A model generated the notes under the pieces. The model was not told the origin of the DNA, searched no databases, and saw only the letters and a list, made by a program, of their open reading frames with translations. Of a DNA stretch of 64,000 nt, positions 58,469-64,000 are shown in pieces. Source of the DNA: Bacteroidota bacterium (GTDB taxonomy: Bacteria > Bacteroidota > Bacteroidia > Chitinophagales > Chitinophagaceae); NCBI GenBank assembly GCA_023423835.1, contig JAFAEW010000118.1:19251-83250 (forward strand), read 5' to 3'. Positions within the stretch are counted from its first letter, which is position 1. The number at the start of each line of letters is the position of its first letter. A program made the position numbers and the translations under genes.

Positions 58469-59212
58469 ATGTTTTCACTTCTTAAAAATCATCCGTTTGC
58501 TGTTGAAGCATTTTTTGAAAGCTCACTTGTCTTCACTTTCGCAATTCCAAAGGAACAAATTCAACAATTAATACCACAGTGTTTGGAGTTAGACACTTTC
58601 AACGACAAGTGGGCTTTCATTGCAGTTGCAATGGTTCAGACAAAGTCATTGCGTCCCAAAGGTTTCCCAAAACTTTTAGGTAACGACTTTTTTCTTATCG
58701 GTTTTCGTGTATTCGTTCGGTTCACAAGCAAAGCGGGAAAGAGATTAAGAGGTTTGTATATTCTCAAATCCGAAACGGACAAAAAGAAAATGGAGTTTTT
58801 AGGAAACATTTTTACCCACTACAATTATGTAACAACTGACATCAACCAACAAAAGCAAAACGGAACGACCGAAATAAATTCAAAAAAATCGGACTTCAAA
58901 ATACTTATTGATAATTCGGAAAACGAAGATATTTCTTTGCCTACTGGTTCACCTTTTGCCAACTGGAAGGAGGCAAGAAGATTTTCTGGACCATTACCAT
59001 TTACATTTGCTTACAACCAAGCCGACAAAGAAGTATTAATCATTGAAGGCGTTAGAGAAAACTGGAAGCCAACACCTGTAAATGTTATAGACTACCATTT
59101 TTCGTTTATTGACAACATGAAGCTAACTGATACTAAACTAGCAAATGCTTTCATTATTAAAAACATTCCTTACTATTGGAAAAAAGGTAAGATTGAACAA
59201 TGGATAAAATAA
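58469..59212 (+). CDS. DUF2071 (YqjF-like) family protein
   Basis: The 247-residue soluble protein resembles DUF2071, whose fold is related to acetoacetate decarboxylase. Recognisable parts are HPFAVEAFFESSLVFTFAIPKEQIQQLIP, KWAFIAVAMVQTKSLRPKGFP and the RRFSGPLPFTFAYN region. No catalytic lysine can be named with confidence. It overlaps the next gene by 13 bases. Translational coupling implies a shared task with its three neighbours, which is unknown. Confidence 0.75.
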   Translation: MFSLLKNHPFAVEAFFESSLVFTFAIPKEQIQQLIPQCLELDTFNDKWAFIAVAMVQTKSLRPKGFPKLLGNDFFLIGFRVFVRFTSKAGKRLRGLYILKSETDKKKMEFLGNIFTHYNYVTTDINQQKQNGTTEINSKKSDFKILIDNSENEDISLPTGSPFANWKEARRFSGPLPFTFAYNQADKEVLIIEGVRENWKPTPVNVIDYHFSFIDNMKLTDTKLANAFIIKNIPYYWKKGKIEQWIK

Positions 59213-59964
59213 GAAAACCATTTCAAGGAGTTTGGAACATCATACGTTTTAATTGGCATTTCTATGTTTTGGCATTCGGATTTGTTTTAGTTATTCTTTT
59301 TTTTCGTGGCAGCTTTTCAGCCGCCAATCTAATTGTTACGAACATCCTTTTATTTATCATTATCATCTCAACCCTTATTTCATTATTAGTTTCTACTTAC
59401 ATCTACGACTTTTCAAATCTTTACACACTTTCATGGCTTGACAAATTGCAACATAACGAACATGAAAAAATCGTAAACATAAACGCTGGTTTTGACGAAA
59501 CGAGTTACTTGCTAAAAGACAAGTTTAAAAATTGCGAATTAACTGTGTTGGATTTTTACGACCCCATAAAACACACCGAAGTTTCAATTAAGAGAGCAAG
59601 AAAAGTTTATCCGCCTTTTCCTAATACACAGCAAGTAACAACAACAGACTTACCATTGCAGGACAATTCAGCGGACAAAATATTTACGATTTTATCAGCA
59701 CACGAAATACGAAACGATGAAGAAAGAAAATCTTTCTTTCAGGAACTTCGCAGAGCACTTTCGCCAACAGGCCAGATAATCGTAACAGAACATTTACGGG
59801 ACACTGCAAATTTTTTTGCTTACAATATTGGAGCATTTCATTTTCACTCAAAAACAAGTTGGCTAAAAGCATTTCAATCATCAGGACTGCGAGTTACAGA
59901 AGAAATAAAAGTTACGCCATTTATCACAACCTTTATACTGGACAGGAATGGAGCTACATCTTAA
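59200..59964 (+). CDS. Membrane-anchored SAM-dependent methyltransferase
   Basis: The 254-residue protein has two N-terminal membrane helices (about 20-68) and a class I methyltransferase domain: a degenerate first motif VNINAGFDETSYLL, an acidic strand end LTVLDFYDP, DLPLQDNSADKIFTILSAHEIRN and LRRALSPTGQIIVTEHL. The glycine motif is less canonical than in most relatives. The methyl acceptor is unknown; the anchor suggests a lipid or quinone-type substrate. It overlaps both neighbours (13 and 17 bases). Confidence 0.8.
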   Translation: MDKIRKPFQGVWNIIRFNWHFYVLAFGFVLVILFFRGSFSAANLIVTNILLFIIIISTLISLLVSTYIYDFSNLYTLSWLDKLQHNEHEKIVNINAGFDETSYLLKDKFKNCELTVLDFYDPIKHTEVSIKRARKVYPPFPNTQQVTTTDLPLQDNSADKIFTILSAHEIRNDEERKSFFQELRRALSPTGQIIVTEHLRDTANFFAYNIGAFHFHSKTSWLKAFQSSGLRVTEEIKVTPFITTFILDRNGATS

Positions 59965-60343
59965 AATAATTGGTTCATGTTTAATTTTGCTGGGCTTAGT
60001 TCATGCAATCTTTCCAAGACAATTTAATTGGAAGCAAGAACTTAGCTCACTAAGCATTGTAAACAAAGAAATGATGTATGTTCATACTTTCTTTATTGCA
60101 TTTACGCTTTTTCTTATCGGACTTTTGTGCCTGACATCTTCTGCCGATTTAGTCAGCACAACATTTGGCAAACGAATTTCTTTAGGTCTTGGGATTTTCT
60201 TTTTCTTAAGGTTATTAGTTCAGTTTTTTGTTTACTCATCAAAGACATGGAGAGGAAAAACATTTGAAACAACAGTTCACGTTTTGTTTTCAATATTCTG
60301 GACTTACGTAACAACAATATTCATCTTAATTTATTTATCCTGA
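59948..60343 (+). CDS. Four-helix membrane protein of unknown function
   Basis: The 131-residue protein has four hydrophobic helices, with the short charged loop PRQFNWKQELSSLSIVNKEMM after the first and SSKTWRGKTFETT before the last. I do not recognise a family. It overlaps the methyltransferase gene by 17 bases and ends 32 bp before palindrome B, so it completes the four-gene operon carried by cassette c1. Confidence 0.75.
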   Translation: MELHLKIIGSCLILLGLVHAIFPRQFNWKQELSSLSIVNKEMMYVHTFFIAFTLFLIGLLCLTSSADLVSTTFGKRISLGLGIFFFLRLLVQFFVYSSKTWRGKTFETTVHVLFSIFWTYVTTIFILIYLS

Positions 60344-60375
60344 CAGAACAAACTGACAGCACCGAAAGCAGAACA

Positions 60376-60576
60376 GCCGATAACAGGTGCATTGGCAATA
60401 GCAGGGGGCGACGAATGAATTCTCAACTTTTTGTTCGCTGTTGTGCAGCAGTCCGGGCTGGACTTTTACTATTGAGCTTTTGTACTTATCTTCATCATTA
60501 GTAATTCTATTCGGCTTCGGTTCGAGCGGACGATTTTCAAATGCCCTGCCATCGCCAATGCTTTACCGTTGTGCGA
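60376..60576 (+). repeat. attC-like palindromic site B
   Basis: Left core GCCGATAAC (60376-60384), the exact reverse complement of the right core of site A. Arms GCATTGGC (60389-60396) and GCAGGG (60401-60406) pair with CCCTGC (60544-60549) and GCCAATGC (60554-60561). Right core GTTGTGCG starts at 60568. The long loop carries GAGCTTTTG (60474-60482) and GTAATTCTA (60501-60509), motifs shared with other sites. Confidence 0.75.
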
Positions 60577-60601
60577 AACTGTGTAACCTTAATCAAGCTA
60601 T

Positions 60602-61156
60602 ATGGGAGAACAGAAGTCAAGTCCAAACATTGCAATTATAGTTGCGTTGATAACTGTTGTAGGATCTTTAATTGTTGCTTTTATTAATAAGTGGGACTTC
60701 ACATCCAAGCCAACACAAAACGAAACATCAAATAAGGTAGGAGTTTTTCAGGGGAGTGCTCCTGCTATGACTGTAAGATTTGGTGGAGATGATGGACAAG
60801 GTCATCTTTTTTGCGACTATGACGGAATAATAAGCGAATTACACGTTTCTATAAATGTCGACGAAAATTACTCAACTATCGGATATGTCTATACACATTA
60901 CACATTGGGGAGTTGCCCATATCCTGATAAACAAGTACGCAGTTCCTTTTTTCATGAAAAAGACATTACACTAGATGGAAATAATATAACTATTAGATAT
61001 TCGACTGATGACTCGGTACGACAGGAAGTAAGCTTTATTGGTACAATAACCGCAAAAAACATTAAGGGAACGGCTATTATTAGTCATCATGATCCAAATC
61101 TAAATGTTGTTTTTCATCCGACTTGGAATATACCTATAACATTAGACAAGCAATAA
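60602..61156 (+). CDS. Anchored extracytoplasmic protein of unknown function
   Basis: The 184-residue protein has one N-terminal membrane helix (about 10-29) and a beta-rich outer domain (about 45-184) with two cysteines (LFCDYDG and GSCPYP) that could form a disulfide. I do not recognise the family. It is the only gene of cassette c2; its ATG is 27 bp after the right core of site B and its stop 11 bp before the left core of site C. Confidence 0.7.
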   Translation: MGEQKSSPNIAIIVALITVVGSLIVAFINKWDFTSKPTQNETSNKVGVFQGSAPAMTVRFGGDDGQGHLFCDYDGIISELHVSINVDENYSTIGYVYTHYTLGSCPYPDKQVRSSFFHEKDITLDGNNITIRYSTDDSVRQEVSFIGTITAKNIKGTAIISHHDPNLNVVFHPTWNIPITLDKQ

Positions 61157-61166
61157 TGAAAAGTAA

Positions 61167-61370
61167 TTTCGCACAACAAATGCATTTGTAAAAGCATGGC
61201 TTGACCAGCTGCATTTGTGCAGCAGTAATTCTAATCATCTTTTGTTCTCGGCAGACAATATGCTATTGAACATTTGTATTTATCTTCAATACCAATTTTT
61301 CAATTAAGCATTTGTACCGGCTGACCAATCGCTATTGCCATGCCTTCACAAATGCTTTTACGTTATCTGC
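61167..61370 (+). repeat. attC-like palindromic site C
   Basis: Left core TTTCGCACAAC (61167-61177) is complementary over 11 bases to the right core of site B. Arms GCATTTGT (61182-61189) and GCATGGC (61194-61200) pair with GCCATGC (61337-61343) and ACAAATGC (61348-61355). Right core GTTATCTGC is at 61362-61370. The loop has GTAATTCTA (61225-61233) and GAACATTTG (61268-61276). Confidence 0.75.
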
Positions 61371-61375
61371 AACTG

Positions 61376-61909
61376 CTACGACCGTACATAATTGACAAAT
61401 TCCTCACCTCTATTGCAAAATGATTTTACCATTGAGCAAACCAAGCCAAATGACATTCCAGAATGACCTTGATTTTCAATAAGTGGTTTTACTTCTTCAA
61501 GTTTTTTACCATTATTTAATTGTTCAACTATTTCAAGGCAATTGCCTAATTCCATTCCTCTATACAAATCGCCTAATCTTATAGGAACGCATTTAGCCCA
61601 AGTTTCACGATACTTTTCGTCTAATATTAGATTGCCTTTTTCTACCCATTCTTTTGTCAATTCAGGTATAGCTTCTTCGTGCCTTCTTTTTTCAGTTTCA
61701 TATTCCTCATTTCTTACTCTTTCGGCTTCGTCAAATTCTGCTTTTGTTTTGCCGGTAATCTTTTTGTAAGCCGAATCCAAATCGTCAATATCAGAGTATA
61801 GCATTTGACCATTAAAAGAGCCACAAACTAATTTGTTATGGCTTTTAAGCTCTTTCATTGCGGATTCTATATTTCCGAACCCAAATTCAATTTCTTTGTA
61901 CTTGTTCAT
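61376..61909 (-). CDS. Soluble protein of unknown function (reverse-oriented cassette gene)
   Basis: The 177-residue protein is charged and mostly helical, with a coiled-coil-like stretch rich in Glu/Arg/Lys (about 57-100) and a distinctive C-terminal region NQGHSGMSFGLVCSMVKSF followed by CNRGEEFVNYV. I do not recognise a family. It lies antisense to the majority of cassette genes and fills cassette c3, with its stop 6 bp from the right core of site C. A reverse cassette gene needs its own promoter; the AT-rich 61910-61960 could hold it. Confidence 0.7.
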   Translation of the reverse strand: MNKYKEIEFGFGNIESAMKELKSHNKLVCGSFNGQMLYSDIDDLDSAYKKITGKTKAEFDEAERVRNEEYETEKRRHEEAIPELTKEWVEKGNLILDEKYRETWAKCVPIRLGDLYRGMELGNCLEIVEQLNNGKKLEEVKPLIENQGHSGMSFGLVCSMVKSFCNRGEEFVNYVRS

Positions 61910-61959
61910 ATTTTTATTTTTTAATTGTTTAAAACTTGAAACTTCCTACCTTGAAAACC

Positions 61960-62102
61960 GCAGATGCAGATAACAAGGGTTTTATGAAATTGGGGCGGAA
62001 GTGCTTAACCCAAACTTTTGTAATTCTAATCAGCATTAGTGCTTTAACGAACATTTGAGCCTTGATTTCCCCAACTTCATAAAGCCCAGAACCGTTATGT
62101 GC
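61960..62102 (+). repeat. attC-like palindromic site D
   Basis: Left core GCAGATAAC (61966-61974) matches the complement of the right core of site C; the match extends to 14 of 15 bases from 61960. The 19-base arm starting GGGTTTTATGAA (61977-61995) pairs with 62069-62087 at 17 positions. Right core GTTATGTGC is at 62094-62102. The loop has GTAATTCTA (62020-62028) and GAACATTTG (62049-62057). Confidence 0.75.
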
Positions 62103-62106
62103 AAGG

Positions 62107-62352
62107 CTAACTGCATCGGTTAGCGACAGCCTTCCAACAATTACAATCACCACACATCTCATTTCTATTTTCGGTTTGACAATATTTTATATCAACAGTT
62201 AAGTAAATCAATTCTTTTGTCAATTCGTGGTATTTCTCATAGGCTCTTTTGATTTCCATATTCTTAAAATCAACTAATGGAAAATCTGATTTCAATTTTT
62301 CTATTTTGCTTTCTATTGTCTTGAGCTTTCTTTTTTTCTTTTGTAACATCAT
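62107..62352 (-). CDS. Small Cys-rich protein of unknown function (reverse-oriented cassette gene)
   Basis: The 81-residue protein is lysine-rich with a helical N-terminal half (KKRKLKTIESKIEKLKSD) and a C-terminal cluster CGDCNCWKAVANRC that may bind metal. It fills cassette c4 in reverse orientation, with its stop 5 bp from the right core of site D. I do not recognise it. Small reverse-oriented cassette genes in large integrons are sometimes toxin-antitoxin genes, but there is only one gene here. Confidence 0.55.
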   Translation of the reverse strand: MMLQKKKRKLKTIESKIEKLKSDFPLVDFKNMEIKRAYEKYHELTKELIYLTVDIKYCQTENRNEMCGDCNCWKAVANRCS

Positions 62353-62385
62353 TTCAATTTTTATTTAGTGCTGAATAACCGCCCA

Positions 62386-62482
62386 GCACATAACAGCGGC
62401 TTGGCGAAGGCTGCCTAACGTATGCTCAATTTTCACACGTAATTTCAATGGCAGCCTTCGCCAAGCCGCAAAACGTTAGCGG
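62386..62482 (+). repeat. attC-like palindromic site E (perfect 20-bp arms)
   Basis: Left core GCACATAAC (62386-62394) is the exact complement of the right core of site D. The arm GCGGCTTGGCGAAGGCTGCC (62396-62415) pairs perfectly over 20 bases with 62450-62469. Right core GTTAGCGG is at 62475-62482. The 34-base loop lacks the longer motifs of sites A-D and F. Confidence 0.8.
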
Positions 62483-62558
62483 TCATTGTAGAAAAACGCA
62501 CCGCTGAAAATGACTGAATATAAAAGACAAGTAAATTCTAAACCTAAAAATGTAAAAA

Positions 62559-62975
62559 ATGAACGATATATTTAATACATACAAACCTGACAACTTTCAT
62601 ACAGTTACTCCAGATCTTTTTGTTGACAAACCACAACTCTTAATTGACTTTCTGAAAAATGCCTTTTTTGCGAAAGAAATAAATCGTTCAGTAAACCCGA
62701 CCAATGGAGATATAGCAAACTGTATTCTGCAAATTGGCAACACTTGTTTTATGATTAGTCAAGCCAGAGAACAATTTGAAGGAATGAGAACAGCACTTTA
62801 TCTTTTCGTTGACGATGTAGAAGCTGTTCATCAAAGAGCCGTTGACAATGGAGCGAAAATTGAATTTGAACCAGCAGATATGCCATACGAAGACAGACAA
62901 TCGGGTATAATTGACCCTTGTGGAAATTATTGGTGGATTTCAAAACGACAAGTAAAAAAGGGTTATCACGAATAA
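62559..62975 (+). CDS. VOC-family (glyoxalase/bleomycin-resistance-like) protein
   Basis: The 138-residue protein has the VOC pattern: TVTPDLFVDKPQLLIDFLKNAF, NGDIANCILQIGNTCFMIS, ALYLFVDDVEAVHQRAVDNGA and a final RQSGIIDPCGNYWWIS with a likely metal ligand. The family binds metals and acts as lyases, dioxygenases or antibiotic-binding proteins. VOC proteins are frequent integron cargo. It is the only gene of cassette c5 and is in the forward orientation. Confidence 0.87.
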   Translation: MNDIFNTYKPDNFHTVTPDLFVDKPQLLIDFLKNAFFAKEINRSVNPTNGDIANCILQIGNTCFMISQAREQFEGMRTALYLFVDDVEAVHQRAVDNGAKIEFEPADMPYEDRQSGIIDPCGNYWWISKRQVKKGYHE

Positions 62976-63001
62976 AAAAATACACGAGAACAACAACGAA
63001 C

Positions 63002-63136
63002 CGCTAACATGGTATTTATGAAAGGCGGGCTGAACGTCATAATTTCAGCTACAGTAATTCTATTGAGCGGTAGTGCAAAACTGAACTTTTGTGCTCCGAT
63101 TTTCCGCCCTTCATAAATACCCGGACCGTTATGCGC
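63002..63136 (+). repeat. attC-like palindromic site F
   Basis: Left core CCGCTAAC (63002-63009) is the complement of the right core of site E. The 18-base arm from GGTATTTATGAA (63012-63029) pairs with 63105-63122 at 17 positions. Right core GTTATGCGC is at 63128-63136. The loop has GTAATTCTA (63055-63063) and GAACTTTTG (63084-63092). The left half is similar to site A. Confidence 0.75.
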
Positions 63137-63152
63137 AACTAAGACGAACTTC

Positions 63153-63455
63153 ATGTTAGACATAGACCAAATAATTCAAGAGCTTACAGAGAACTTTCCA
63201 GAATACACATTCTTCAAGACACGACGTTTGACTGGACGCTGTATTGTTGCAAAGAAGTCGAAATATTATGGTGCAGACATCTTTGTAAAAAGCGACAGAA
63301 TAGTTGTAGAAGCTGCAATTCCTGACTGGAGTACACGATTGGTTTTAGGAGCAGGCGCTGCATACAAAAAACTTACAGACATCAAGTATGGCGAAGTAGC
63401 CACACAGATACAAAATTATTTAAGGCGCAACTATGAAGTTAGTTTAAGGCAATGA
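63153..63455 (+). CDS. Small soluble protein of unknown function (cassette c6, first gene)
   Basis: The 100-residue protein begins MLDIDQIIQELTENFPEYTF and has the segments TGRCIVAKKSKYYGADIFVK and DRIVVEAAIPDWSTRLVLGAGAA. No signal peptide or clear membrane helix, although the GAGAA stretch is hydrophobic. I do not recognise it. It starts 16 bp after the right core of site F and is followed by a second gene after 21 bp. Confidence 0.65.
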   Translation: MLDIDQIIQELTENFPEYTFFKTRRLTGRCIVAKKSKYYGADIFVKSDRIVVEAAIPDWSTRLVLGAGAAYKKLTDIKYGEVATQIQNYLRRNYEVSLRQ

Positions 63456-63476
63456 TGCTTTAATATTCGGCTGAAG

Positions 63477-63884
63477 ATGAAATCTATAACAATTATTGGA
63501 CTGGCTTTTTTAGCGATTATTCTTGTATTTGTTCTACCAAGAAAAATAAAAGAATATGACCTAATGAAAACACAAGATACTGTAACAGTTAAAGTGGTAA
63601 GACTACCCGACTGCACTACTGGTTATAAAAACAAGTTTATCCATGTTAGTTACAATGGCAGAACATACGTCTTAAGGACAAAATGTAAATACGTAAAGTC
63701 GTTAGTGACAGGACAACAAATAACAATGCTTCATAAGCCTGACACTGAAATCTTCCTTTTCCCTACTGAAAATGCAAAATCTGAATTAGTGATGACAATT
63801 TTACTAGCAGCATTCATGACTTTATGCATTGGGGTTCTCATTTGGAAGCAACGTGTGACAAACCAAAATGCGCATAACAACTAA
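63477..63884 (+). CDS. Two-helix membrane protein of unknown function (cassette c6, second gene)
   Basis: The 135-residue protein has an N-terminal helix (3-20) and a C-terminal helix (about 105-124) with a beta-rich domain between them containing CTTGYKNKFIHVSYNGRTY and KCKYVKSL. The topology suggests a DUF3592-like arrangement, but this is not certain. Its last codons run through the left core of site G (63870-63878), so the C-terminal NAHNN is encoded by the recombination site. Confidence 0.7.
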   Translation: MKSITIIGLAFLAIILVFVLPRKIKEYDLMKTQDTVTVKVVRLPDCTTGYKNKFIHVSYNGRTYVLRTKCKYVKSLVTGQQITMLHKPDTEIFLFPTENAKSELVMTILLAAFMTLCIGVLIWKQRVTNQNAHNN

Positions 63885-63931
63885 GGCTTCGTTGGGTGCG
63901 AAGCACCAACAATGAAGCCGCATGTTGAACG
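63870..63931 (+). repeat. attC-like palindromic site G
   Basis: Left core GCGCATAAC (63870-63878) is the complement of the right core of site F. Arms GGCTTCGTTGGGTGC (63885-63899) and GCACCAACAATGAAGCC (63903-63919) pair with a 3-base loop and two unpaired bases, and the right core GTTGAACG is at 63924-63931. At 62 bp it has the size of a classical short attC. The remaining bases to 64000 show no gene. Confidence 0.75.
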
Positions 63932-64000
63932 AAACCGGATACTATGGAGATGTCGTGAAGGAGGTTTAGGATATTTCAGTAGACCAGTCAGGTCATGTTT

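Larger units (their letters stand above)
53905..64000 (+). mobile_element. Integron-like gene cassette array without visible integrase
   Basis: From 53905 to the right edge the DNA is divided into cassettes by seven palindromic sites of 62-204 bp. Cut points, taken between G and TT of the right-hand cores, give cassettes c0 53905-58039 (hen1, pnkp), c1 58040-60568 (four genes), c2 60569-61362, c3 61363-62094, c4 62095-62475, c5 62476-63128, c6 63129-63924 and the start of c7. In every case the first 8-11 bases of the cassette (including the preceding G) are the reverse complement of the bases that end it, the hallmark of an excised circular cassette whose attC arms match. Composition is more AT-rich than in the flanking chromosome. 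No intI lies in the window, so it could be a CALIN-type array or have its integrase downstream. Confidence 0.65.

Noticed and set aside
61929..62162. Minus-strand ORF across site D as a gene
   Set aside because: It lies in the palindromic site and a similar phantom frame appears in site F (62966-63163); the similarity comes from the conserved site, not from a protein.
62966..63163. Minus-strand ORF across site F as a gene
   Set aside because: Same reason as for site D: it is a frame through the recombination site.
57913..63931. Palindromes as terminal inverted repeats of insertion sequences
   Set aside because: No transposase in any unit, no target duplications, and the matching ends are only 8-15 bp cores inside larger palindromes with cassette-specific arms.
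57913..63931. Palindromes as ordinary terminators
   Set aside because: Several have loops of 70-140 bases and no U tract, and they carry the shared cores that terminators would not have.

Overview
The window reads as a chromosomal segment of a Bacteroidota bacterium, probably a Chitinophagia/Saprospiria-like lineage. Supporting signs are a secreted peptidase with a type IX secretion C-terminal sorting domain, an atpD-atpC pair standing apart from the other ATP synthase genes with a very short epsilon subunit, -7 promoter boxes of the TAnnTTTG type just before several genes, almost no Shine-Dalgarno sequences, and a MurA whose catalytic cysteine is aspartate.

Layout. 1-6340: surface-polysaccharide genes on the plus strand (3' part of an RmlD-like reductase, a DUF1972 glycosyltransferase, a DegT-family aminotransferase and a PglF/CapD-type sugar dehydratase), with a di-haem cytochrome c in the middle. 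6337-9651: minus-strand trehalase and sugar-type MFS transporter, then recX. 9722-30261: housekeeping genes (dnaN, gatB, glyS, mfd, gyrB, thiolase, scpA, mscL, a deoxyhypusine-synthase-like gene, murA) with small lipoproteins, a thioredoxin-like lipoprotein and a tandem pair of secreted paralogues, one broken by a single in-frame stop. A tRNA-Gln follows murA. 30503-43139: secreted and envelope proteins (a protein with 43-residue repeats, a MORN-type protein, a serine hydrolase, a cyclophilin, an M23 peptidase), a free-standing LigD 3'-phosphoesterase, a Gfo/Idh oxidoreductase plus the decayed tail of a second copy, gcvH and a peptide transporter. 43359-53675: atpDC, comEC, purH, a GreA/Rnk-like factor and assorted enzymes.

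From 53904 to the right edge the composition becomes visibly more AT-rich and the architecture changes. Genes are packed into units separated by seven imperfect palindromes of 62-204 bp (sites A-G). Each palindrome ends in a GTT-starting core. The core that opens each unit is the exact or near-exact reverse complement of the core that closes the same unit (six interior units plus the first one, which opens at 53904 without a palindrome). This is the geometry of integron gene cassettes with attC sites. No integrase is visible in the window. The cores only partly fit the classical GTTRRRY consensus, and two cassettes are unusually large: the first holds the complete two-gene Hen1-Pnkp RNA-repair operon (about 4.1 kb) and the second an overlapping four-gene operon (about 2.5 kb). 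The remaining cassettes carry small membrane, VOC-family or unrecognised proteins, and two of them are in reverse orientation.

The headline is this cassette array, and in particular an RNA-repair system (2'-O-methylation-protected re-ligation of cleaved RNA) carried as cassette cargo next to unknown genes. The assignment to integrons is inference from structure; it needs a covariance-model search and the downstream sequence.
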